A DNA stretch of 11,001 nucleotides, taken from assembly GCA_016292335.1 (NCBI GenBank), contig JAECRX010000270.1, positions 1 through 11,001 on the forward strand. Direction: 5' to 3'. The translations under genes and the position numbers were made by a program. Source of the stretch: Candidatus Sifarchaeum subterraneum. GTDB lineage: Archaea; Asgardarchaeota; Sifarchaeia; Sifarchaeales; Sifarchaeaceae. The number at the start of each line of letters is the position of its first letter. Within the stretch, counting starts at the first letter, position 1. Positions 1 through 6,883 of this stretch are shown in pieces. The notes below the pieces were generated by a model. It saw nothing but the letters and a program-made list of their open reading frames with translations, searched no databases and had not been told where the DNA came from.

Positions 1-1
1 A

Positions 2-502
2 ATCGTAGCTCTTATCTTGTTCTGTGTTATGGCAGGAATAACTTTCATGGATACTCCAATAACAATTACACCGGCGGGAGACATAGTTTATACTGTTACA
101 GTAAATGGATCTGATATATCTTCACACACTACTAGTGGTACAGCATTAACAGTTAATGTTTCTAACCCTATTATTTTAGGGTGGGAAGTAGAAAATACTG
201 GGACTGCAACAGAACATCTTGAATCCATGACCGTACAAATCAATGTTTTAACCCAAATTATCCCACCCATTGGGGGTTGGGAAGGGTGGAGTACGGAAAA
301 CCAAGTTTTTACGCAAACATATGAAATCAATGAAGGTGAAGGCGAAGATATTCCAAGTGGATTTGCGGAATCAGGAACCGAGACAATAGATGCCACAGAA
401 TACAAAAGTGTTATTAACGGACATAAGGTAAAACTGACCCTTACATTCCATTTTACCGGATGGGATCATACAGTAGTTGTCTATATTCAATTCGTTGAAT
501 AA
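2..502 (+). CDS. Exported or membrane-anchored beta-rich protein, 5' end outside the window
   Basis: The reading frame is open to the left edge, so the true start is missing; a TTG at 17 is only the first in-window candidate. The visible part begins with a hydrophobic stretch (IVALILFCVMAGITF), which looks like the end of a signal peptide or an N-terminal membrane anchor. About 150 residues follow, rich in Thr, Val, Ile, Gly and aromatic residues, with alternating patterns typical of beta strands (for example VTVNGSDI and VKLTLTFHFTGW). There are no catalytic motifs and no cysteines after the anchor. The layout of a short hydrophobic N-terminus plus a beta domain resembles archaeal pilin-like or archaellin-like secreted proteins, but the processing site lies outside the window, so this is a guess. 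A T-tract and a hairpin follow the stop. Confidence 0.6.
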   Translation: MVALILFCVMAGITFMDTPITITPAGDIVYTVTVNGSDISSHTTSGTALTVNVSNPIILGWEVENTGTATEHLESMTVQINVLTQIIPPIGGWEGWSTENQVFTQTYEINEGEGEDIPSGFAESGTETIDATEYKSVINGHKVKLTLTFHFTGWDHTVVVYIQFVE

Positions 503-513
503 CTTCATCCCTC

Positions 514-580
514 TTTTTTTTTGTAAAAACAGCTCTTTTTCTGAAATAAAGAGATTTTCTTAGTTTACGAAATCTCTTTT
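514..580 (+). terminator. T-tract plus hairpin after the exported protein gene
   Basis: A run of nine T (514-522) lies just after the stop at 502. It is followed by a perfect 10-bp inverted repeat, AAAGAGATTT (548-557) and AAATCTCTTT (570-579), with a 12-nt loop. T-tracts are the usual archaeal termination signal; whether the hairpin adds to it is not known. Confidence 0.5.
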
Positions 581-627
581 ATATGTAGTCAAAACTTTTT
601 CTTAAAACTAATTTGAAAATGACAAAA

Positions 628-648
628 CTCATAAAAGGGTCATAAAAT
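628..648 (+). promoter_or_regulatory. Possible TATA region upstream of the aminotransferase
   Basis: Two AT-rich, TATA-like stretches (CATAAAAG near 630-636 and CATAAAAT near 641-648) lie 36 to 55 bases before the ATG at 684. No ribosome site is visible before that ATG, so a short-leader or leaderless mRNA is plausible. The call rests only on composition and spacing. Confidence 0.25.
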
Positions 649-683
649 CGTATTCGATATTCAGAACGATGGTCGTTTGAAAT

Positions 684-1805
684 ATGAAATTTAAACCCTT
701 TCTTTTAGAACGATGGTTTAGTAAATACGAGCACGATTGTGAAATCATGATGGGGGAAAGCGGAGTTAAGCCACTCACTCTTAAAGAATTAATTGATCTC
801 ACAGGAAATACTTTTGATGATATCGATGTAAAGTTAGGCTATGGCTGGAGTAATGGATTGCCCGAGTTACGAGAATTAATAGCAGAACATTACGAGGATT
901 TGGATGCAGACTCCATTGTAGTTACAAACGGAGCTATAGAAGCAAATTTCATTATATCTAACACGCTTCTTGATGCGAATTCTGAGGTTGTTACCATTTT
1001 TCCAACTTATGCGCAGTTGTGGCAAGTTGGTGAAAACTTAGGTGCGCGTGTAAAGAAGTGGAGATTACTTATGGACAACAAATACAAGCCAAATATTGAC
1101 CAATTGGCAGATATGATTGAAAATACCGATCTAATAATAATCAATTATCCACATAATCCTACAGGTGCAGTTCTCGATAAAAAAGATTTGGAGAAAATTT
1201 GTGAACTCGCAGAGCTGCACAAAATTCCGCTTTTGTCTGATGAAATTTATCGCGGCTTAGAGTACAAAGCCACAGATCGTGCCCCTCCCGCAGTGGACTT
1301 AAGTGAAAATGCCATAAGTGTAGCTGGACTGTCTAAGGTTTACGGGCTGCCAGGTCTGAGGATTGGTTGGTTAGCTTGTAAGAACAAAGAACTTCTTGAC
1401 AGAATCTGGTCATTTCGAGACTTCACTTCGATATGCAACGGGGTTATAAACGAAAAATTGGCGGCTATAGCCCTACAAAACCGTGAACTCCTCCGTGAAA
1501 GGGGTCTTAAGATTGCAATTGAAAATTTTGAAATATTAAAACAGTGGGTTGACGACCATAGTGATGTAATTTCATGGGTTCCTCCTAAGGCAGCTGTACT
1601 TACCATGCTTATGTACCACTTTGATATGGATTCTGAAACGTTCTGCAGGGGGTTAATAGAACAGAAAAGCGTGTTTGTAGTTCCTGGGTCCTGTTTCGAA
1701 ACCGAGCAACAATTTAGGGTCGGGTTTGGTTATGATACAGAGAGGCTTAAAATAGGTTTACAAAAACTTAGCGAATATATCGCTTCATTAAAGGGCGAAA
1801 ATTGA
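684..1805 (+). CDS. Fold-type I PLP-dependent aminotransferase (class I/II)
   Basis: This 373-residue protein is full length for the aspartate aminotransferase superfamily. The signatures are in order: NPTG at residues 158-161, SDEIY at 185-189 with Asp186 to contact the pyridine nitrogen of PLP, the Schiff-base lysine at 218 within GLSKVYGLPGLRIGW, Arg226 for the cofactor phosphate, and Arg345 in QFRVGF as the likely substrate-carboxylate arginine. The N-terminus (FLLERWFSKYEHD) resembles a subgroup that includes capreomycidine synthase-like (VioD) and many unassigned archaeal aminotransferases. Substrate therefore cannot be named; an amino acid to 2-oxo acid transamination is expected. The ATG at 684 gives a normal N-terminus but has no ribosome site. 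The neighbours do not reveal a pathway. Confidence 0.9.
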   Translation: MKFKPFLLERWFSKYEHDCEIMMGESGVKPLTLKELIDLTGNTFDDIDVKLGYGWSNGLPELRELIAEHYEDLDADSIVVTNGAIEANFIISNTLLDANSEVVTIFPTYAQLWQVGENLGARVKKWRLLMDNKYKPNIDQLADMIENTDLIIINYPHNPTGAVLDKKDLEKICELAELHKIPLLSDEIYRGLEYKATDRAPPAVDLSENAISVAGLSKVYGLPGLRIGWLACKNKELLDRIWSFRDFTSICNGVINEKLAAIALQNRELLRERGLKIAIENFEILKQWVDDHSDVISWVPPKAAVLTMLMYHFDMDSETFCRGLIEQKSVFVVPGSCFETEQQFRVGFGYDTERLKIGLQKLSEYIASLKGEN

Positions 1806-1889
1806 CAGTAGACAGCACGACAAACAAGTTTTCGTGAAATTAAAGTTTTGACTGCTCAAATCACAGATATTGGAATTTAGAATGATTAA

Positions 1890-2096
1890 GGCATAATAAG
1901 AACACTTGCTGAGAATGACAACACAGTCATTGTTACCGAACATAATCTTGACGTAATTAAAAACGCTGACTGCATTATTGACATGGGTCCTGAAGACGGG
2001 AGCAGAGGCGGGCAAATAATTGCACAAGGTCCGCCAGAAGCTATCGCTAAGACTAGAAATTCATTTACAGGTCAACACTTAAAAGAAGTCTTATAG
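1890..2096 (+). pseudogene. uvrA: Orphan C-terminal fragment of UvrA (excinuclease ABC ATPase subunit)
   Basis: This 68-codon open stretch ends at TAG 2094-2096 and reads as the extreme C-terminus of UvrA. It holds the switch segment NTVIVTEHNLDVIKNADCII (residues around 1920-1979), then the DMGPEDGSRGGQII block, PPEAIAK, and the terminal SFTGQHLKEVL. In intact UvrA these follow the second ABC signature and Walker B, none of which are present here. The same frame is closed upstream by TAG 1878-1880 and TAA 1887-1889. No ATG, GTG or TTG precedes the conserved block, and the first ATG falls inside it. It lies 84 bases after the aminotransferase stop, on the same strand. The simplest reading is a relic of a deleted or recombined uvrA. 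An assembly junction is the main alternative. Confidence 0.8.
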
Positions 2097-2131
2097 ATTA
2101 CTTTGCCTTAACTAATTTCTTTAACTGCTAC

Positions 2132-2138
2132 TTTTTTT
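2132..2138 (+). terminator. T-tract after the uvrA remnant
   Basis: A run of seven T, followed by more T-rich sequence to about 2154, lies 36 bases after the remnant's stop. It may end plus-strand transcription before the convergent minus-strand gene. Confidence 0.35.
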
Positions 2139-2181
2139 GTTTTAAATTTATTTTAGGCCCCTAATCGCTATTTTTAAATCC

Positions 2182-2190
2182 AAAAAAAAA
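2182..2190 (-). terminator. T-tract after the Cas4-like gene (minus strand)
   Basis: A run of nine A on the plus strand reads as nine T on the minus strand, starting 26 bases past the stop of the 2216-3103 gene. That is the expected place for an archaeal T-tract terminator between convergent genes. Confidence 0.45.
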
Positions 2191-2215
2191 GTTTTGCAGT
2201 CTTTTCAAATATCTT

Positions 2216-3103
2216 TTATCGAAGAGTTCCTTCTTTAACAGGTCTTTCTATCAAATAAAGACTTTGATCACATTCATATTTGTTTAACGGGCAAATCTTA
2301 CAACGATCCATTGCCATGTGATGTCGGTTCGGTTTTATCCGCCCATTTATAATATCAATAATCTCTCCTTTTTTGTCAAGTATCCACTTCCTCATTTTTT
2401 GGTCGTAAGGGACTTTTGATCCTAGGGAGAGAATTGAGGGGAGTATATCTTTTTTGCTCTTTAATAGTTCTTTCTTTACTTCAGAAGTTAAGTAGAGAAT
2501 TGAGCCAAAAGATGGAGTTTTGCCCGTCATTTCTTCCAACATGAGGCAATAACATGTAGACTGTGCCTGATGTCTTTCCCACACCTGAATATTAGCGGGA
2601 GGTTTTTTTTCTTCAGGGGCTTTTTCTTCAGGATTATCTTGCCTAACATTTATCAGTGAAACCGGAAAGGGACGTCCATTGTTAATACATAAAACATCAA
2701 TTTTTCCAGACATTTGATATTGACTTGACCAAACTGGCTGATCCAATGAATAAATAAACAGATTGAACTTCTCTGATCTTTCAATGAGTTTTTCGAGGCT
2801 TTCTATTTTCTTGGGTCCTTCTAGCTGTAATCTTTCTAAAATCTTGAAATATCGAGAATCTGGTGCAAATTGATCTTCTACTATTATCGTCTCTGACAAT
2901 AACTCGTGATATTTGAATAGTCTATAGTGGCAAAAAAAGTAGTCCACAAAATACCAAGGAAAGATCTCAGAAGCGGCAGATCCAGTAGATTCAGTTCCTA
3001 ACTTATTAAAGAAATTATTAGCGGGGTCCATAATGCTCTTTTTTCCTAATCTCTTTATACTATAGTATTTTGGCAAAGTTTTATGAATTTTTTGAACTAT
3101 CAC
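2216..3103 (-). CDS. Cas4-like PD-(D/E)XK nuclease-family protein with Fe-S cysteines
   Basis: The 295-residue protein has the Cas4/RecB-nuclease layout. A lone Cys58 (FFCHYRLFKYHE) comes first, then GKID at 133-136 supplying the metal-binding Asp136. The Q-x-x-x-Y region HQAQSTCYCLMLEE (178-191) follows, and a C-terminal CX2CX6C (Cys268, 271, 278). Together with Cys58 these would ligate a 4Fe-4S cluster as in Cas4 and AddB. The expected E-x-K after the Asp is not recognisable: the strand reads PVSLINVR (147-154), followed by a charged Pro/Glu/Lys insert (about 156-170). Cleavage activity is therefore doubtful. No cas genes or repeats are nearby. The longest form starts at GTG 3103. ATG at 3031 (residue 25) is an alternative that better fits Cas4 proteins, whose first Cys is near residue 20-35. 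The gene stands alone; function is unknown. Confidence 0.65.
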   Translation of the reverse strand: MIVQKIHKTLPKYYSIKRLGKKSIMDPANNFFNKLGTESTGSAASEIFPWYFVDYFFCHYRLFKYHELLSETIIVEDQFAPDSRYFKILERLQLEGPKKIESLEKLIERSEKFNLFIYSLDQPVWSSQYQMSGKIDVLCINNGRPFPVSLINVRQDNPEEKAPEEKKPPANIQVWERHQAQSTCYCLMLEEMTGKTPSFGSILYLTSEVKKELLKSKKDILPSILSLGSKVPYDQKMRKWILDKKGEIIDIINGRIKPNRHHMAMDRCKICPLNKYECDQSLYLIERPVKEGTLR

Positions 3104-3302
3104 ATCGCCGATTTTTTGTGTGAGACCAGTACTTACCCTCTCATTCTTGTTTCTTCTTTATGATGTTGCTTCTATAGCGGTCTAAGTCTTCATAAATTTC
3201 CAAGATTCTGTTTTATGCACAGCAAGGATGTTTTTATGTCTTTGAAAGTTCTATAGTTTAGCGCTCAGAAACTTCAGAAGATATATTCGAGGTATTATAG
3301 AA

Positions 3303-3313
3303 TGGTATATAAT
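3303..3313 (+). promoter_or_regulatory. Candidate TATA box for a short transcript
   Basis: GGTATATAATG is a good archaeal TATA-like sequence. Initiation about 25 bases downstream would give an RNA of roughly 100 nt ending at the hairpin and T-run at 3405-3436. No BRE is obvious. Confidence 0.3.
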
Positions 3314-3372
3314 GTTTATAATTAATATGGGTAAAATTTCTTTGCATAATTCCTTTCTTTTATGTGGGGTTA

Positions 3373-3388
3373 ATAGTTATATAACTAT
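3373..3388. repeat. Perfect 16-bp palindrome
   Basis: ATAGTTAT is followed directly by its complement ATAACTAT. A gapless palindrome of this size could be a binding site for a dimeric regulator. Its centre (TTATATAA) is also TATA-like, so it could combine promoter and operator. In AT-rich intergenic DNA chance is a real alternative. Confidence 0.35.
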
Positions 3389-3404
3389 CGGTTATACAAT
3401 TGCG

Positions 3405-3481
3405 AGAACCACTTCCCTTGAGTGGTTCTTTTTTTATTTCTGTCTTTATCAGACTGCTATAGAAGAAGAACCACTCTTTTT
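3405..3481 (+). terminator. Terminator-like hairpin with a second, competing 3' arm
   Basis: AGAACCACT (3405-3413) pairs perfectly with AGTGGTTCT (3421-3429) over a 7-nt loop, and seven T follow (3429-3435). The same central arm, extended by one base (GAGTGGTTCT, 3420-3429), is also complementary to AGAACCACTC at 3467-3476, which is followed by five T. The two pairings exclude each other, as in an attenuator or tandem terminators. Confidence 0.55.
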
Positions 3482-3550
3482 AAACTTTCTTTATTTTTAA
3501 AACAAAAAATCTCTGATTAAGAAAATGATTTTAAAAATTCACTGAAACCC

Positions 3551-5356
3551 ATGTTAAATAAAAAGGAGACAAAAAATGTTTTTTCAATATCCTGTATGCA
3601 TGCAAAAATGAATTTCTCTATGGTGAAACAATTGGAAAACAAAATTTTAGTAGCTCCTTTTTCTTTAAACAAAGAGAATTTGAAAAATCTTATGAAAGGT
3701 AAAGAAATTGAAAAACTTATCTTCTCTGTTGATTTAGAACTATCCACAATTTTTATTTTGGCTGAAAATGAAAGGAAAAAAGGGAGTAAAATCAAATTTA
3801 GAAAGGAAGAATCTTTAATTTCTATTTCTCGCCTGCTTTGGCCTCTTTGGATGATCTCTCTGGGACAAAATCGATGGATTATTTTCGATTCAATACCACT
3901 GGAACCTTACAGGGAGTTCAAAATTGTTGAAACATTTGATACTCGAAAAATCGAAGAAAAATTAGATATATCAACTCCAGAAGATTATTTGAATGCTATT
4001 TTTGAGATAATAGAATATATTAACCGTGTTGAAAGTGAACAAAGTGAAGCTTTTAAGATTCAGATAAATGCTTTATTAGATCCAATTCTTGTCGAAAATC
4101 TTAAGAATTTTTTGTTTTTTGTTGAAGAAAGGGAAATCAGTGGAATTTCGCCAACTTCAGTTTTTATGCCCTCAATTATTTCTGAAGAAGAGATTTTAAG
4201 TTATAGTCAACCTTTAGTTGATTATATTTCTTCTACACATGAATCAGTTGAAGAGTTTAATAAAACTGTGGATCTTATAGAAGAAAAAACGAGAAGTATT
4301 GATAAAAAATTAGAAGGTCAAATAACGACTATACGTGAAAAATATGATAAAAAAATAGATGAAATCAGCCAAAATATTGAAAAAGACCTTAATGAACTTC
4401 AAAATGAAATGGAAAGCAAAATAAAAGAACTTAGGGATATAGAAAAAGAAGAAATTCAAAAAATAATCAAAATCCTTGCTAGTGATCTTGAACCCTTCGA
4501 GCATACTTTTCGTTGCATTTATGTAGATTTCAGAGAAACTAGAAATAAACTAGAAAACGAAAGCCCCATGGAATTATTCGAAGAAATCCGTCCCTTTTTG
4601 GATGAAATTAAATCCCAACTTTCAAATTCTGTTCCTGAGCTGTTTTCCGACTTTATAAACAAATTGTACGAAAAAGAGATACAAATAAATAATATACAGA
4701 TGGAAAATAGGCATTTGGAATACGAGATAAGAGAAGAGTATCAAGAACAAATAAATGAATTAAGAAAAGATATTATCCTTTTGGAGGAAGAAAGAGAACA
4801 AGAAATCAAACAAATTGAGGATTTAAAAAGTAAAATTAATTTTAATCATCAAGAAATTCTTGAAAAATTATCTGGCTTTCAGATTAAATATCGGGATATT
4901 GACTTATTCCGGATGAGTGGAATACTTGAAAATCTCCAATGGGCAAAAGATTATGAAGAGAAAGTTATTCAAGTATATGTTCCTCTCTATATCGGCAAAT
5001 ATATCGTTGAAGAGAAAGAAAAAGAAAGATTCTTGATATTTCCTCCGATGCTCGGAAAAACCAAAAGACGTTGGATTGGCAAAAAGTTAGTACCCGATGT
5101 TCTTCCCCTAGCAATTGCATCAGATGTGCTTGATAAAAATTTAAAAAAGATTTTGGAAGGAAAATTGGAGAAAGAAGAAAAATTCAGAGAAATGATCAAA
5201 GAGGCAATTTTAGAAAAAAACCTTTTAACTAACAAAGAAAGTCAAGAATTATTCTTTCAAGGTCTTAAAAAACTACGAGAGTTGGGTTGGATTACTGACA
5301 TAAAATATAAAGACTATAATGTCGTATACAATGATTTGTTTAGAAGTTTTCGCTAA
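3551..5356 (+). CDS. Large coiled-coil protein of unknown function
   Basis: The 601-residue protein has an N-terminal globular part (about 25-225), with a hydrophobic segment LLWPLWMISLGQNRWIIFDS near 95-114. A long heptad-type coiled coil follows (about 230-310), then a mixed region (311-385), a second very charged coiled coil (about 388-455), and a C-terminal domain (about 465-601) containing VPLYIGKYIV and FPPMLGK. No Walker A, catalytic motif or transmembrane helix is seen. Coiled coils flanked by two compact domains recall archaeal proteins that work beside HerA/FtsK-like or SMC-like ATPases, but no ATPase lies beside it, so this is only a resemblance. The ATG at 3551 has no ribosome site. 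In-frame ATGs at 3608 and 3620 are alternatives, and 3608 overlaps the stop of a short upstream ORF. The 3608 start would remove 19 residues without touching a visible domain. Confidence 0.75.
   Translation: MLNKKETKNVFSISCMHAKMNFSMVKQLENKILVAPFSLNKENLKNLMKGKEIEKLIFSVDLELSTIFILAENERKKGSKIKFRKEESLISISRLLWPLWMISLGQNRWIIFDSIPLEPYREFKIVETFDTRKIEEKLDISTPEDYLNAIFEIIEYINRVESEQSEAFKIQINALLDPILVENLKNFLFFVEEREISGISPTSVFMPSIISEEEILSYSQPLVDYISSTHESVEEFNKTVDLIEEKTRSIDKKLEGQITTIREKYDKKIDEISQNIEKDLNELQNEMESKIKELRDIEKEEIQKIIKILASDLEPFEHTFRCIYVDFRETRNKLENESPMELFEEIRPFLDEIKSQLSNSVPELFSDFINKLYEKEIQINNIQMENRHLEYEIREEYQEQINELRKDIILLEEEREQEIKQIEDLKSKINFNHQEILEKLSGFQIKYRDIDLFRMSGILENLQWAKDYEEKVIQVYVPLYIGKYIVEEKEKERFLIFPPMLGKTKRRWIGKKLVPDVLPLAIASDVLDKNLKKILEGKLEKEEKFREMIKEAILEKNLLTNKESQELFFQGLKKLRELGWITDIKYKDYNVVYNDLFRSFR
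3563..3568 (+). promoter_or_regulatory. Strong ribosome site not aligned with the long frame
   Basis: AAGGAG lies seven bases before an ATG at 3576 that is one frame off the 601-residue gene. It is the best ribosome site in the area, and it lies inside the coding sequence if translation starts at 3551. This argues that initiation really happens at 3576 and that the long frame starts downstream. Confidence 0.5.
3576..3611 (+). CDS. Possible 11-codon upstream ORF coupled to the coiled-coil gene
   Basis: Starting at the ATG behind AAGGAG, the frame reads MFFQYPVCMQK and stops at TGA 3609-3611. This stop overlaps an in-frame ATG of the coiled-coil gene (3608-3610) as ATGA, the classic geometry for translational coupling. 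It could be a leader peptide. The alternative is that a 1-base indel has split the original N-terminus from the main frame. The peptide itself is too short to assign. Confidence 0.35.
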   Translation: MFFQYPVCMQK

Positions 5357-5517
5357 ATTTTTGTTTTGGAGTATCTTAAGGTTATTTTAAATATAGTTGA
5401 GAATATCATCTAATTATTGTCCCCAATCTAAAATAAGATCACTTGATACCGAATATGAAATTATCTTTAAGAAAAAAATAGAAAAAGAAAGAATTTTTGG
5501 AAAAAGTTAAAAAATTC

Positions 5518-5544
5518 TATCCTTTAAATAAAATCAAAAGGATA
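5518..5544. repeat. Short inverted repeat between the coiled-coil and Cys-rich genes
   Basis: TATCCTTT (5518-5525) pairs with AAAGGATA (5537-5544) over an 11-nt loop. No T-run follows, so it is not an obvious terminator. The rest of 5357-5598 is A-rich with no recognisable gene. A TATA-like TTATAC lies near 5551-5556, about 45 bases before the next ATG. Confidence 0.25.
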
Positions 5545-5598
5545 TTGGAATTATACACCTGTAGAAGACCTAAAACATACCATCTATGATATCAATGC

Positions 5599-6012
5599 AT
5601 GCAGAATGTTATCATGAGTCTATCTGCATTTAGTTGGCAGCGGAGCGTTCCAAAATTGCAAAAAGAGGCTAAAAAGTGCAATCCCACCTGCAAATACTTT
5701 AGATGTGGGCAAAAAGCGCTTTACATTAAACGGCCAAAAAAAGGTGGAAGAGGGAAAAACAGACCTCTTGCACATTGTAATTGGGCTGACGACCTATGTT
5801 CTGGGTCAGAATGCGGTTATGCACTCTGTACTCAAAGAAAAATGCGATCTGACGGAATTTGTGCTCTCTCAATTTCTCAGAGGACCTCGAATAAAATTTC
5901 AAAACCAATAGGTGAACCTGATTTAGAGAGGGACAAATGGACTAAGGCTGAAGTTCAAATGAAAAATAAGGTTCTCAAAAGAATTAAAAGTAAAGATTAT
6001 TTGGATTATTGA
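5599..6012 (+). CDS. Small Cys-rich protein paired with the KaiC-like gene
   Basis: The 137-residue protein has eight cysteines in its central part: Cys27, 31 and 36 (CX3CX4C), then His59-Cys60, Cys67, 72 and 77, and Cys88. The clusters flank a basic linker (KRPKKGGRGKNR, about 44-55). The pattern suggests two zinc sites or an Fe-S site. It does not match a family I can name. The tail (about 108-137) is charged and helical. The stop overlaps the longest frame of the next gene as TTGA, and the next gene's ribosome site begins within this stop codon, so the two are probably co-translated and act together. ATG 5599 and ATG 5614 are both possible starts; neither has a clear ribosome site. Confidence 0.7.
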   Translation: MQNVIMSLSAFSWQRSVPKLQKEAKKCNPTCKYFRCGQKALYIKRPKKGGRGKNRPLAHCNWADDLCSGSECGYALCTQRKMRSDGICALSISQRTSNKISKPIGEPDLERDKWTKAEVQMKNKVLKRIKSKDYLDY

Positions 6013-6015
6013 GGT
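6011..6015 (+). promoter_or_regulatory. Ribosome site that selects the TTG start of the KaiC-like gene
   Basis: GAGGT sits eight bases before TTG 6024-6026 and overlaps the upstream stop codon. It supports TTG 6024, not the TTG at 6009 that opens the longest frame, and indicates coupled translation with the Cys-rich gene. Confidence 0.6.
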
Positions 6016-6023
6016 CGAAGATT

Positions 6024-6776
6024 TTGAATAAAGACAAAACCCCCATAGAATTCGGGATCTCAACTTTGGACAATTCACTCGGTGGCGGGATCCCTAGAGG
6101 TTCGATTGTTCTTATCGAAGATCATGTAGAAATTGGTACTATAATTGATGGACTCTTGATGCAGTTCTTGGCAGAAGGTCTCCGAAAGGGAGAATACGCT
6201 TATTTATTGAGTACAGATCATCCTTTTGAACACTACGCAGAAATTCTAACAGCTCTTGGTGTAAATCCTAAAATCACAATGGAAACGCGTAGATTAATGT
6301 ATATTGATGTATTCACAGATCCTTTTTCTTGGGGGGAATTTAGACCCGAGATAACGCAACATTTTGTCAGAGATATCTCTAAAACAAGAGAACTGTATGA
6401 AGTAGTCCGAAGAGCTATATTGCATTGTGGATTCGAACACACAAGAGGAGTTATAGACTGCTTATCTACATTGGTTTTTTCTACAGATACAACAAAGGCG
6501 ATTTTGGGGTATCTCCACCATCAAGTGACTGCTCATAAAAAATATGGGCGAACAAGCCTCATAACCATTCATTCAGATGTCCATGACCCCTATTTTGTAA
6601 AAGTGTTAGAACACCTTGCTGATGGGGTAATTCAGTTCAAAAAGATAGAATCCGATGAGTATGCACCTTTCCTCACTTCCCTAAAGATCATAAAGATGAG
6701 TGATGTTGATTTCAATAGAGAAGAACTTTTGTATGATTTCAGTCGAGGTCGGGTAGAAGTTGCGGAAAAGACCTAG
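6024..6776 (+). CDS. KaiC/RAD55-like RecA-fold protein with a lost P-loop
   Basis: The protein (250 residues from TTG 6024; 255 from TTG 6009) begins with the KaiC-family signature FGISTLDNSLGGGIPRGSIV. A single RecA-like domain of normal length follows. The next segment should be the Walker A loop (GxPGxGKT) but reads LIEDHVEIGTIID: the glycines are mostly replaced and the catalytic lysine is a Thr. The Walker B strand is retained as GVIDCLSTLV. ATP hydrolysis is therefore unlikely; nucleotide binding is uncertain. Such RecA-fold proteins in archaea often act as regulators or partners of other proteins. The gene is coupled to the Cys-rich gene upstream, suggesting a two-protein complex. GvpD- or RadB-like roles cannot be separated from sequence alone. 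A run of seven T at 6831-6837 may end the transcript. Confidence 0.8.
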   Translation: MNKDKTPIEFGISTLDNSLGGGIPRGSIVLIEDHVEIGTIIDGLLMQFLAEGLRKGEYAYLLSTDHPFEHYAEILTALGVNPKITMETRRLMYIDVFTDPFSWGEFRPEITQHFVRDISKTRELYEVVRRAILHCGFEHTRGVIDCLSTLVFSTDTTKAILGYLHHQVTAHKKYGRTSLITIHSDVHDPYFVKVLEHLADGVIQFKKIESDEYAPFLTSLKIIKMSDVDFNREELLYDFSRGRVEVAEKT

Positions 6777-6883
6777 TAACCCAATAAATCGAAAATAGAT
6801 TCAAAAACACACTAGAAAATTTTAAAAGGATTTTTTTCTTAGATTCCCCATCATAAATAAAACCCTGTAGGAACGGAATTAGA

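Larger units (their letters stand above)
3104..3550. other. 447-base intergenic region with regulatory-looking structure, no convincing gene
   Basis: The stretch separates the divergent Cas4-like and coiled-coil genes. Its left part (3104-3300) shows no recognisable coding, RNA or repeat signal. The right part holds a TATA-like stretch (3303-3313), a 16-bp palindrome (3373-3388) and a hairpin with alternative partners (3405-3481). A 62-codon open frame at 3312-3500 runs straight through these structures and has no ribosome site or recognisable domain, so it is not called. Confidence 0.6.

Noticed and set aside
663..717. Direct repeat AGAACGATGGT at 663-673 and 707-717
   Set aside because: One copy is upstream and one is inside the aminotransferase coding start. 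The 44-base spacing fits neither codons nor helical phasing, and no function is suggested.
1788..2027. Minus-strand open frame of 79 codons
   Set aside because: It lies antisense to the uvrA remnant, whose plus-strand translation matches a known protein closely.
3312..3500. 62-codon open frame in the intergenic region
   Set aside because: It crosses the palindrome and terminator-like hairpins, has no ribosome site, and its translation is low-complexity Phe/Leu-rich with no domain.
5705..5911. Overlapping 68-codon frame within the Cys-rich gene
   Set aside because: The other frame holds the ordered cysteine pattern and the coupled stop/start with the KaiC-like gene.
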